The position numbers and the translations under genes were made by a program. The notes under the pieces are model-generated. The model was not told where the DNA came from, did not search any database, and saw nothing but the letters and a program-made list of their open reading frames with translations. 21,701 nt of DNA, from assembly GCA_040143965.1 (NCBI GenBank), contig JASJQH010007073.1, positions 1-21,701 on the forward strand. The letters run 5' to 3'. Position 1 is the first letter of the stretch, and each line of letters starts with the position of its first letter. Source of the DNA: Basidiobolus ranarum (lineage: Eukaryota > Basidiobolomycota > Basidiobolomycetes > Basidiobolales). Of this stretch, positions 1-9,214 are shown in pieces.

Positions 1-1137
1 GGTAACAAGAGTCAGCTATTTGCCAAGTGTCAGTGCTATTCAAAATTTCAGATGTTTAGCAATTTTTCCACCATTAGTTTGCTGGTAAAGCATATTGATG
101 TTGTTGAGTTATGTCTGATTAGTCAAGTATGTGCATATGTAGAGACTAAACACAACAAGATTCTTGTATTTTTTGATTCTCATTATGGCTGGAATACAAA
201 GCCAAGAATATCTAAATAAAGGCATGCATATTAATTCAAATTCCTACAGCAGTAAACCCAGCAATTTGCCATTTGAAAATTAGAATTTTGTAAAAATTAT
301 GGGATATTAAATAATGGATGCCTAACATGAGGATCAATATTTTAACATGTATGAATACCATCAAGATGCCATCAGAAAGCCACCATCACACCCTAGAGAT
401 CCCTGGCAGAATGCAAGCCACTGATATTGCAATGGTTCTCTGATAGTTTTGCAATTCAGAAGGCTGGATCCAATCCAGATCAAATTGATTTTATTTTTGT
501 TAGGGTCAAAACATGCCAACTATAATATTTCAAGATAATTGAACATGCATCAAATTAGCAGGAAATTCTATGTTTGATACTAGAAGCAACCATAGAGATA
601 TTAGACATCATTTATCAGATAGACTATAGAGATTAAGTTTATTGACTAAACTTATAGTTCTACAGAAAACATAATTACTGATATTTTAACCAAACCATTG
701 GCTAGGCAGAAATTTGAGAAATTTAGAACTCCCCATGATTAGTTTATGAGAATATTTAGATGAGGGAGCATGTTGAAGTTAACATTGCCTAAAGCACCTA
801 TATTGTAATATATAGCTTAGTATTTGGTTATTGTATATTGCATTAAGATATTACCCATTTTTCTCAATTGGAATTTAGGTAGAATATTTTTTCCAACTTC
901 AAAGTTTTCAGATATATAGACTTTTCAAGCTTGTGCTAGAAGCCCCAAAATATGCACACATGATTTTAGAACTTTTCATGACACATTCCCTACATTAGTT
1001 TGTCTACATCTTGACAAAAGTATAAATGTCAACTTTCAACTCAATAAATCAATAAGTGAAACCCATCAATTTCTCTAAATTCTCCCAACCACTTTCAACA
1101 GGCTCCCAAACACCGTAACACATAATTACCTTCAACA
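1..1137 (+). mobile_element. 3' part of a decayed Ty1/copia LTR retrotransposon
   Basis: The stretch at about 530-740 still carries recognisable words of a copia-type RNase H C-terminus (the DN...CIKLAGN, DTRS-H-DIRHH and DIL-TKPLARQKFE neighbourhoods). It is followed by a purine-rich tract (762-768) and then an LTR. The order RNase H, polypurine tract, 3' LTR is that of Ty1/copia elements on the plus strand. The 5' part and 5' LTR lie outside the window, and 1-530 is too worn to assign. The copy is a fossil: no long frame survives and it has several breaks. Age cannot be estimated without the partner LTR. Confidence 0.8.
771..1137 (+). repeat. 3' LTR of the copia fossil (367 bp)
   Basis: The stretch opens with TGTTGAAG and closes with CTTCAACA, a perfect 8-bp inverted terminal repeat of the TG...CA type. 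It sits directly after a purine-rich tract and after copia RNase H remains. Length is normal for a copia LTR. The upstream copy is outside the window, so target-site duplication cannot be checked. Confidence 0.8.
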
Positions 1138-1351
1138 TTCTGTAGCATGTTAACTATTAATAGTAAAGTAGGCAGGTACACAATTAAAGGAATGTTATCA
1201 GTATACATAGAATACTGAATATAAAAGCTGTGTATAACTAAACATATGGAGATTTCTTACACATTTACCTCAACAGATATTTGGCTAGTATTGCAATTGA
1301 ATAATGATGTTGCTATATTCATGAGAAAAAGGATGGAGCTTCTCTACGTAT

Positions 1352-2037
1352 CTAGGGATTATAATGAAATATGATTAGGTCTCTGCTGAAGAGATTGGTA
1401 ACCCTTGTATCAAAAATTACAATCGCATAGAGCTTGATCCCGAATTCTAACATTGGTACAGAGGCATTGAAAACGGGAAGCTCATTAGTACAAAAATCTA
1501 GCTGGAGTTAAGGAGGACCCAGACCAATTAGCAGACCAAAGTAACATCCTCCCTCAAATGGTTAAAAGTATAAGGAGATACCAGTTTTTAATAAGTTCAT
1601 CTGGTTTCTTATCGGCAATAGTAGCTAACAGAATATAGATAATAACTAGAAGTTAACCAATATTCAATGGATCTAATACACGCAATAAATTGAAATTATC
1701 TGCAGCTCTAGTGTCAATCTGAACACTACATTCCAAGTATAATTTTAAATCATCAGGTACAGGCTGTCAATACGTCCGAGCAAAGTTAAGCTACATATGG
1801 AGAGAGTTCTAACTTACTGAAAAGGTGTAAAGCATCTATCAAGCATCTATAAAATCCAACATACGAATGAACACCGTACAAATGGCAATATTATATACAA
1901 ACTACAGCATATTCCCATCTCTACTACTATCAGAGTTGAATGCCATCGCTGGGTTGTGCTCATCAAACCTGATTTAGACGGGCAATAAAGCCATGACCAA
2001 TTAGCACTGACATAAAATTATCCGTAGTTACGCGAAT
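1352..2037 (-). other. Exon-like blocks, possible small-exon gene or gene relic
   Basis: Read on the minus strand, several short open blocks are bordered by good splice signals. They are 2037-1969 (after TTTTTATAG, before GTTTGA); 1835-1818 (ATG to a GTAAGT donor); 1763 to about 1653 (after a CTTAAC branch-like word and GACAG); about 1624-1554 (after CTGTTAG); and about 1504-1352, open for some 50 codons. Codon choice in the last three looks gene-like. However, the frame could not be carried without conflict from the fourth block to the fifth, and none of the translated pieces resembles a family I know. It could be a real gene with a wrong model, a decayed gene, or chance. Confidence 0.25.
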
Positions 2038-2373
2038 CTATAAAAAGATTGAACAATGAAAAATCATTCTATTAAGGTTTTGGCATCAGGTATCAGGCAT
2101 CAGGGCATCTATTTCTCAGGACATGGTATTATTTGGCCTATATGAAATGAATTCGTGGAGAATTCCACTCACTATTAATGATCATCGTAGTAACAGTGAG
2201 CGGATCTCTCCGAACAATCAACTGATCCTCTGTTCAAAGTGTGGTTAGGGTTAGGTAATTTGTACATTCATTAGACTTACTGAGCGAGTTGTGCTATCAG
2301 AAGCAAATCATGCAACTTGACATCCAATGTCAAGGTCAAGTGGTGTTATGCAGTATATAATCTAACTGGTCTG

Positions 2374-2386
2374 ATATATATATATA
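2374..2386. repeat. (AT)6 microsatellite
   Basis: A simple AT dinucleotide run in the spacer before the first plus-strand gene. Confidence 0.8.
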
Positions 2387-2642
2387 CACATCACAACGTA
2401 GCACACCTTTAGTAAATGCATTTCGAGGAGTAAAGTAAAGTTAATAAAATTCCCAAATACTGTTCAAAGTGGCAATATTTGCAATTTGAATTGTGTTACA
2501 GTTCCCATCATTTAGTGCTACGATTCGTGGTTAAAAATTCGGTGTTGTGTTCTAAGATTTTCAAGTTTCATTTTCTTCTTGACTAGTGTATATTATACCC
2601 TTCTATCTCTCCCCCCTCCTCTGTTTTCCTTTAGTCCCAAAT

Positions 2643-3648
2643 ATGATTCCTCGAAAGCTTAGCCCTTTAAAGGTGGTTTTGATTATAACGACGTTGATCG
2701 TCATAGCTTGGTATACCATAGGTATTACTGCCGTTAGAAACGAACAAACTGAAGAAACACCTATGACTCAAATACGAGGTCAGTCTTTTTTATATTTACT
2801 AAATACTCTTTCTAAGTTCCACAAAGTTGACCCTTCTCTTTGACATAGACCTTACAAATCCTGCAAATCCATTTGCATACACTATAGTGACGGCGGCAAG
2901 TTCAAACCATTTCTGTCCTTTGCTCGCTTTCATATATGCTCTTCACGATACCACAAAGGCTATACCTAGCCCACACAAGCCTAGAGTAATTGTGTATGAT
3001 TTGGGTTTGAATAGACTTGAACGGGAAAAACTTGATAGTGTAGTTGGTCGAGGATTTGCACAAGAAGTAGTTACCTTCGACTATGCACAATATCCAAAGT
3101 TTTGGAACATTCATATTAAGCGAGGTGAGTACGCCTGGAAAACTGGGATAGTAAATGAAGTAGCGGAAAGGTATGGTGGTGTTGTATTATGGATGGACTC
3201 TGGGAACCGAGTCACTCCTCAATACCTTTCACAAGTAGTGGAGCATGTTCAGGAGAACGGTTTTTACTCTCCTACCAGTCAAGGACAGATGAAGGACTTC
3301 ACTCATCCTGGTTTGTTCGCTTATTTCTCGGACTCTGTTAAACGTTATGGTACGCTCAAGAACTGTAATGGTGCATTTATTGGCTTTGATTCTCATAACC
3401 ATACGGTGATGAGTAAACTTGTGAAACCTTTCCTCGACTGTGGCTTGAAACAACAGTGTATTGCTCCTAGGGGGTCCAGTAGAGCCAACCACCGTCAGGA
3501 TCAGTCGGTGTTTACATATCTAGTGGTTTCTAATGGGTGGCGCTGTCAAATGGACCCCATTCCTGGTATGAAAATTCACCAGGATCAACTTTGTCAGATA
3601 GAGATTGAACGACGTGAAAACCCTGACATGTTGGAATATGTGGACTGA
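2643..3648 (+). CDS. Type II membrane protein, DUF1647-like (glycosyltransferase-type fold)
   Basis: Two exons, 2643-2778 and 2849-3648, with a 70-nt intron (GTCAGT...CATAG), give 311 aa. Visible: a short basic N-terminus (MIPRKLSPLK), one membrane anchor at about residues 11-30, a linker, then a luminal-type domain. The domain has VTAASSNHF near 59-67, YAWK at 140-143, WMDSGN at 160-165 (a DXD-like acidic spot after a hydrophobic strand) and HRQDQS at 260-265. These words match my memory of the DUF1647 family, thought to be Golgi glycosyltransferase-like; activity and substrate are unknown. The intron is needed because the first frame stops at 2841 just as the second begins. An in-frame ATG at 2586 would add 19 residues; I prefer 2643 because the charged residues then sit directly before the anchor. 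Confidence 0.75.
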
Positions 3649-4197
3649 TTGTTGCTTCATACATTCAGTATTGCCGGTCAATCATCCAGTCTAGCATACA
3701 AACATGAGCACCTCTACGAGCACTTGGGGTTTAGGGCCCATTACACTATACAATAGATGTCATGGCGTTTCACAACTAACCCTGGTGTGTATCCACCATT
3801 GTACTATAATTTATTAAAGAACTAATCGACTCATGTTCCCCCCAATCAACGGTGATATACCATGTAATAAACACCATGTTCCCTTCTTGTTCCGAGTCTG
3901 TGTTGCTTGTGTGTTTCTTTCATTCACGGTTTATTATGATTACCAAGAGATACACGTCATTGAAGCCCATTGGGTAATCCAGCTTATGGTACAAGTCAGG
4001 CCAAGAATACACTGATTTAGTCCTATTGACCCCCAAGTAGAATCCGATCTTGGGTGATAGAGATAATGAAATACTCGAAGACCCTGGAAGGAAATTTACC
4101 AGGTGACTTTCGACGACCAGGATGATTCTTTTTATTTCAATGATTCTTATCCTTTGAGGTTTAGTATTTCCCTACTCTTAGTCCCCTTATTGCAATC
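3649..4197. other. Intergenic region between DUF1647-like gene and tropomyosin
   Basis: 549 bp without a supported gene. It includes an AATAAA at 3866-3871 that may serve the upstream gene, and a pyrimidine-rich leader just before the tropomyosin ATG. A 60-codon frame at 3833-4015 has no family features and is left out. Confidence 0.6.
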
Positions 4198-4833
4198 ATG
4201 GAGAAGTTCAAGGAGGTAAATATTTGTTTCATCTGACCATTCTCTTACTCATACTGTCTATTTAACTTTACCTTATTTCCTTCCTTAGAAACTTAACGCT
4301 CTTCGTGCTGAAGTTGACCTCGCTAATGCTCGTGCTGATGAAGCCGAATCTTCTCTTAAGAAGTTGAACGATAGTCAAAACGATCGGGATCAAGAGATCA
4401 TCGGTCTTCAGAACAAGATTCAACTTCTTGAAGAAGAACTCGAGAAGGCTGAAGGGAAACTTCAAGATGCTAAGGTTTTGAAGGAAGAAGATGAGCAAAA
4501 TCGTAATTATGGTGAAAATTTGTTGAAGAAGATCAACTTGCTTGAAGTTCAGTTGGAGACTACCGAGAATAACTTGAGAGAAACCACTGAAAAGTAAGTA
4601 AATTTATTCAGAAGGAAAAACTCCTCTGCCATCTTTTTTACCCAGTTATATTAATGTTCTGTTTTTACAGACTTCGTCAAGTTGATTTAAAGGCTGAACA
4701 GGCTGAACGTCGTGTTCAACAACTCGAGACTGAAAAGGTCGAGATGGAAGGCAAACTTGAATCTTTGGAAGAACAATACCGCAATGTTAAGGCTGAGCTT
4801 GATGAAACTTTGAAATCTCTTGAAGAGTTGTAA
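4198..4833 (+). CDS. Tropomyosin (fungal 161-residue type)
   Basis: Exons 4198-4215, 4289-4593 and 4671-4833 give 161 aa, the length of S. pombe Cdc8 and yeast Tpm2. The first exon codes only MEKFKE. The whole chain is a heptad-repeat coiled coil rich in Glu, Lys, Leu and Ala, with no Pro, and starts with the typical MEK-K-LNALRAE pattern; it ends in SLEEL. Tropomyosins bind along actin filaments as parallel dimers, stabilise cables and control myosin and formin access at the hyphal tip and septum. Introns are 73 and 77 nt, with GTAAAT and GTAAGT donors. Codons are biased (CTT, AAG, GAA, GTT), as expected for a strongly expressed gene. The start is firm because the N-terminal residues, needed for end-to-end contacts, match the family. 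Confidence 0.95.
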
Positions 4834-4838
4834 AATTC

Positions 4839-4844
4839 AATAAA
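4839..4844 (+). terminator. AATAAA poly(A) signal of tropomyosin
   Basis: An exact AATAAA begins 5 nt after the tropomyosin stop codon, in an A-rich then pyrimidine-rich context. It is unusually close to the stop, so a second signal downstream may be the one used. Confidence 0.4.
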
Positions 4845-5742
4845 CCCCCTCACCATTCCCCTTCCCAGTTGTCTTTTTAATCCTTCTCTATTTCAACTCT
4901 TCTCGTAGCTCATTGAAGCTTTTCCCTCAAAAACATCATTGTCTCTTTTCCATATGTCTTGTTACATCGCATTAAAACTAGATTTTTTTAAATCTTACGT
5001 AATTCTGGTTATTGTTGATTAATGATCCAATGTTACCCTAGTACTAATGTCATGGTAAACCCCTGCTATTATCCTTCCTCATCTGGCCTTAGCTAAAGAA
5101 ATTTAACTACGTAAGGTCATCTAAAATAGTGTAGAGTGGAGCCATTTTTGAAATTGATTCTAGTCTACCCTTTTCTGGCGGACCAAGGCGCATTTTGTTT
5201 CAATTAATAGCATCTAGGAAGAGTAGAGGACAAATATATATTAGTGAGAGTAGGAATTGTTGAAATACTCCGTTTAGGACATTCATGTGATTGTCGGTGG
5301 GGATGTTTGACTGTTCTTCGAACCAATTGATTCAGTGTTTGGTATTATTAGTTACAGTCACGAGCTCGAGCACGGGCTGGATAGATGTTTACAATCGAAT
5401 GGAACTCTTTCTGTGGTTTAGGATCCAGTTGTCTTCCATGTCATCGCGGTGTTCTACACAACTGACTTTGCTTGGACCTTCCATGGTCTGGCTCTAGGTT
5501 GAATGCTTAATCTGGCTCTAGGTTGAATGCTTAATATAGTATTTATTATAATAGTTGATATCGGAGTAGGGCGGCATTTCATTGGGCATCGAGTTCCATT
5601 AGTATTCATTCATATTCCCTATTCCCTTCTATTAGATGGTTTAGGTCTGGAACCAAGTTTAAACCACTTGCATGCATGGTTATAAATGCTCTACACATCA
5701 CCCACTGCTTTCAAGTATTTCCCACCTACACTATTCTTCACG
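4845..5742. other. Intergenic region between tropomyosin and INSIG
   Basis: About 900 bp without a supported gene. The only clear structure is a 24-bp tandem duplication at 5487-5534. A 68-codon frame at 5291-5497 shows no recognisable features. Confidence 0.6.
5487..5534. repeat. 24-bp perfect tandem duplication
   Basis: The unit beginning TCTGGCTCTAGG and ending GCTTAA occurs twice in a row (5487-5510 and 5511-5534) with no mismatch, pointing to a recent slippage or repair event. Confidence 0.9.
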
Positions 5743-6681
5743 ATGTCAAGCCATCATGGTCTATTTGATTCATCTTTCACCAAGAACACATATACATGTC
5801 ACCTACATACCGCCCCCATGCTCTACTATACAATTCGAGCATTTATTCTGTTTTTCATTGGGTTCTGTTTCGCACTTATCAATGACCAACTCGATGTAGA
5901 GCATGACATTACCCAATATCCTGACCCTGTAACACGTTTGATGGTCTCTTCATGGACATCGGTTCTTTCCGGTTTCTTGGCCGTGGTATTAGGGACTGTT
6001 TATTCCTGGTCAGATATCTATTATTCAGATAAGCCACACGTATCTTACGAAGATCGATCGAATATCATTCGGTGAGTTTACTTTACCAGCTCTACCTTCA
6101 CTTCCACCCATCCATTAACCACTTTACCAGATTACTAGGCGGCTTTCTTGGAGTACACTTGGCTTCTTCCGTAAGTAATCTCCGGAATATTTTAGTGCTC
6201 TTCCTCAACCTTAACTGACATACTTTCAACTCTAGAAACTCACCCTTTCTAATAATACGGAATTAATTGGATTCTTCAGTTTAATCGGAATTGGATTTTG
6301 GATTTTCTTTGATTGTACTATTCATGGTTTCATGATAGCCCTTATTTCCACTATATTAGGGATTTTATGTGTACATACACAAATCAGCTACGGTATATAT
6401 CAGTAAGTTTTCAATGATTTTACTTTAGATTTTCTTGGTTCATAAAGATACTAACATTCTATTTCTTTATTAGTTTTACCCAACCCAATTTCTTTGGTAT
6501 TCGTGTGGCTACTCCGGTATGTACTTCATCATTCATCCATTTCTAGCCTTATCCATAACTAATTCTCTCTTTCTAGTGTTTAATTTATACATATTGTATA
6601 TGCTTTGGTACTTTAGGTAGACAGATGGCTATCATTCCAAAGCATTGGTATTTATCTTTCTCCAGTTCTGTTCATTCTTAA
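5743..6681 (+). CDS. INSIG-family ER membrane protein (sterol regulation)
   Basis: Exons 5743-6071, 6131-6170, 6236-6402, 6474-6516 and 6577-6681 join in frame to 227 aa (human INSIG-2 has 225). Family words run in the right order: RAFILFFIGF at the first helix (32-41), GVHLASSKLTLSNN at 117-130 (compare GINHASAKLDFANN), IGIGFWIFFD at 140-149, ISYGIYHFTQPNFFGIR at 173-189 and FGTLGRQMAI at 203-212. Asp149 lines up with the INSIG Asp needed for SCAP binding in mammals. INSIGs are six-helix ER proteins that retain SCAP/SREBP and steer HMG-CoA reductase; fungal relatives (Nsg1/Nsg2, S. pombe Ins1) act on HMG-CoA reductase. The RSRSG that follows the Asp in animals is replaced by CTIHG. Start alternatives are 5686 (19 aa longer) and 5818. 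It ends 327 bp from the convergent PDH gene. Confidence 0.92.
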
Positions 6682-6722
6682 TTTCGCTACATACCTACTT
6701 CTTGTACATTATTACTTCCTAT

Positions 6723-6738
6723 TATATATATATATATA
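6723..6738. repeat. (TA)8 microsatellite
   Basis: A simple TA run about 40 bp after the INSIG stop codon, in its presumed 3' UTR or terminator region. Confidence 0.85.
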
Positions 6739-6921
6739 CATACATCGACATATAAAATACTCATCTAAGTTTATGGAAAAGAGAGGTGTGATAAAAGCTT
6801 ATATCTATTTTACTTGAAATTTAGAATCCATCTTCACCCTGACATGGTTATTTTTTCTTTATACATTCGACTGGCTATAATAAGTATTAGTCAAAGTCAC
6901 TTGAGAATATTCTCTATACAT

Positions 6922-6961
6922 GGAAAGAGAGGGAGACAGACAGAGAGAGGGAGAGAGTGAG
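6922..6961. repeat. GA-rich purine tract
   Basis: Forty bases almost entirely G and A (GGAAAGAGAGGGAGACAGAC followed by GAGAGAGGGAGAGAG). It lies near the 3' end of the minus-strand PDH gene, where the transcript would read as a CT-rich tract. Confidence 0.8.
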
Positions 6962-7008
6962 TAATGTTAAAGATATCCCACTAAGAACACTAGATTATTT
7001 TCTCCAAT

Positions 7009-8178
7009 TTAGAATTGATGAATCTCTTGACTTTCGCGACCACGAAGGAATTTGGGTTCAGTTCCCTTGATATAAATGTCACTCCAAAGGTCTTCAACAG
7101 GGGGTTCAGGGGATCCCTTGGCTGCGGCAGTCTCTTCATCAACTTCCTTACGTGCAACCTTTTCAATCTCTTTAAGTTCCTCTTCAGTGGCAACTCCGGT
7201 ATCAATAAGCTTGCTCTTTAAACCGGTGATAGGATCTCTGGTACTACGCATACGTTGAATCTCTTCACGAGTACGATAAGTGGTACCAGGATCTGACATA
7301 GAGTGACCACCATAACGATAGGTATGCATTTCAAGAACGAGTGGTCCCTTACCGGAAGTGGTCCAATCACGGGCATACTTACAAGCCTGATAAACGGCAA
7401 ATACATCCATACCGTTTACTTTGATACCGGGGATGTAATCACCACGCTTGAAATAATCTGTACTAGCACTGGATCTTTTAGCAGAGGTACCCATACCATA
7501 CAAGTTATTCTCACAAACGAACACCGCGGGTAAATCCCAAAGTTTCGCCATGTTGAATGCTTCAAATACTTGTCCTTGATTGGCGGCACCATCACCGTAA
7601 AGGGAGAAAGAGCAAGAATCTTCCTCGTTGTATTTGGAGGTGAAAGCAAGTCCAGCTCCTAGAGGAACTTGGGCACCCACAATACCGTTGCCACCATAGA
7701 AACGGTCAGCAAACATGTGCATAGAACCACCCTTACCCAAAGAAATACCGTCCTTACGACCCATTAATTCAGCAATAATACTCTTAATGGAACCGCCACG
7801 GATCCAGGTGAAACCGTGACAACGATATGAGGTAATGATGTGGTCCTTCTTAGAAGCAGCTTTTTCCATACCAACAGAAACTGCCTCTTGACCAATACAC
7901 AAATGGCAAAAACCACGAATCATCTTACTTTTGTAAAGAGCGTCGGCAGCCATTTCCAAACGACGCATAACGTTCATTTGACGGTACATTTCCAAAAGTT
8001 CCTCTTTGGAGAAAGAGACTTCATTTTGGGGGGCTTCACAGTTGAAGGTTACAAAATCCTCTTCTTCAAGTTTGAAACTATGTTGTTGGAAGATAGGGGT
8101 ACCAGTGCTGAAAGAACGAGCAGCAACTGAGGTAAATGCCCTGGAAGCAATAGGGAGACGTGTAATTGAACGAAGCAT
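7009..8178 (-). CDS. PDA1: Pyruvate dehydrogenase E1 component, alpha subunit (mitochondrial)
   Basis: One uninterrupted frame of 389 aa. E1 alpha and beta form the alpha2beta2 thiamine-diphosphate enzyme that decarboxylates pyruvate in the mitochondrial matrix and hands acetyl groups to E2. Residues 1-30 are rich in Arg, Ser and Ala and lack acids, a matrix presequence. The diphosphate-binding motif runs from GDGAANQ (195-201) to NN (224-225). The phospho-loop HSMSDPG (292-298) with TTYR (299-302), and the YGMGTS site (227-232), correspond to the kinase sites of mammalian E1 alpha (Ser232, Ser293, Ser300; the last is Thr here, as in yeast). The C-terminus ends LRGRESQEIHQF after a standard KGTEPKFLRGR. 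Codons are C/T-biased (GGT, ATC, AAG), suggesting high expression. The leader before the ATG is pyrimidine-rich. It has no introns although most neighbours do. Confidence 0.97.
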   Translation of the reverse strand: MLRSITRLPIASRAFTSVAARSFSTGTPIFQQHSFKLEEEDFVTFNCEAPQNEVSFSKEELLEMYRQMNVMRRLEMAADALYKSKMIRGFCHLCIGQEAVSVGMEKAASKKDHIITSYRCHGFTWIRGGSIKSIIAELMGRKDGISLGKGGSMHMFADRFYGGNGIVGAQVPLGAGLAFTSKYNEEDSCSFSLYGDGAANQGQVFEAFNMAKLWDLPAVFVCENNLYGMGTSAKRSSASTDYFKRGDYIPGIKVNGMDVFAVYQACKYARDWTTSGKGPLVLEMHTYRYGGHSMSDPGTTYRTREEIQRMRSTRDPITGLKSKLIDTGVATEEELKEIEKVARKEVDEETAAAKGSPEPPVEDLWSDIYIKGTEPKFLRGRESQEIHQF

Positions 8179-9214
8179 TATGTCAAAGAAAGGTAAAGGA
8201 TGACGAACGGAGCTCTGCTATTCAAATTCAACAAATAGCACAGGGTATCACAGGGGTTTGTCCATTCAAATACTTGAAAATTTTACCCTGACAGATAGAT
8301 TCAGCGTCTATGATTTGCATATTCAACTTTTATATATAGAAATCAAAATTAGCTTCCATCATAAAATCGCCTGGGTGAGTTTTGAGCATACCTACGAATC
8401 TTACATAGTGCGTGACAATATGCTGAACTCTACCTTCTGAACGTTCCATTGGGTTCTTTCATTCTGAGCGAGATAATCAAGCGTACGGGAGTTTAGGCTA
8501 GAGTAACAACTGTTTCTAATCATATGTTGAGGTTTGAGTCAGTGGAGTGGTGAATCAAATCCTTTTACTCAGCCTCTCTCGAGGGACCCTTCATTGTGGG
8601 GAATCCCCACTCTTGTGTATCCTTTGTACAATTCGGGGAGTTTCCGCCACCTTTGCCACTTTGGTCATTTCCGACTCTTATCTGCGAGGCTTGGGGCAAT
8701 TTCCTTAGCAAACGAAAATGCCTTATCCGACTTATATTCGGCCTTTTCTCAACGCCGAAATGATTTTTCGACAGCGATCTCACTCATCAAAATATTGACG
8801 AAAATTGGATAATGCGAATCAAGATTGTGATGCGCTGTATCTATTTAGCCGGTTAACTAGTTTGAGATCCGTTTTTAGTGGTAGTGGTAGGTTAGTGCTG
8901 AGAATACTTATTGAAGGTAATTTGAATCGTTCTGCTTATGTGATGTGTGATGTAACCTTAAATTCTACAAAAGAGAAATGATGTCTCAATTTCGCTCCGA
9001 TCGAATTGGTATCCATTCAAAGCAGACATTCTAGTAATTCGTTCGGAGATGCATCATAAATGATGAGTATCTATATAATATCGTAATAGGTGATTTCCTT
9101 TTATCCGTTTTAAACCATCGACTTTCCTATATTATCTGTATATTTGCGCCATAGCGCCTTCCCTGAATCAAATTGTCTTGACATTGTTGTGCTGTTAGCT
9201 TAATCTTCGAGAAT
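8179..9214. other. Divergent promoter region between PDH E1 alpha and TOK channel
   Basis: 1036 bp separating two genes that face away from each other, so it should hold both promoters. The PDH side has a pyrimidine-rich leader on the minus strand. A GC-richer patch at about 8560-8780 contains a near-perfect palindrome (GTGGGGAATCCCCAC, 8595-8609). Frames of 70-90 codons on both strands in that patch have no ATG start or family features and are not called. Confidence 0.55.

Larger units (their letters stand above)
1138..2642. other. Gene-poor 1.5 kb spacer
   Basis: No open frame of 60 codons or more occurs on either strand. The stretch is AT-rich and holds an (AT)6 run at 2374-2386, short local repeats near 1830-1850 and 2090-2110, and a series of exon-like blocks on the minus strand (listed separately). 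The right end is the presumed promoter of the gene starting at 2643. Confidence 0.6.
6682..7008. other. Convergent spacer between INSIG and PDH E1 alpha
   Basis: 327 bp shared by the 3' ends of two facing genes. It holds a (TA)8 run at 6723-6738 and a 40-bp purine-only-like tract at 6922-6961. No gene is visible. Confidence 0.6.

Noticed and set aside
2243-2255. Telomere-like GGTTAGGGTTAGG
   Set aside because: Only two units, interior to the chromosome and flanked by ordinary spacer; on the minus strand it looks like CTAAC branch-site words of a possible intron.
3833-4015. 60-codon plus-strand frame after the DUF1647-like gene
   Set aside because: Short, with no recognisable motif, and in the presumed 3' UTR and promoter spacer.
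5291-5497. 68-codon plus-strand frame upstream of INSIG
   Set aside because: No motif, odd composition, and it runs into a tandem duplication; best read as chance.
8534-8812. Open frames on both strands in the PDA1/TOK spacer
   Set aside because: No ATG start at the frame ends, no family features, and mirror-image openness from base composition.
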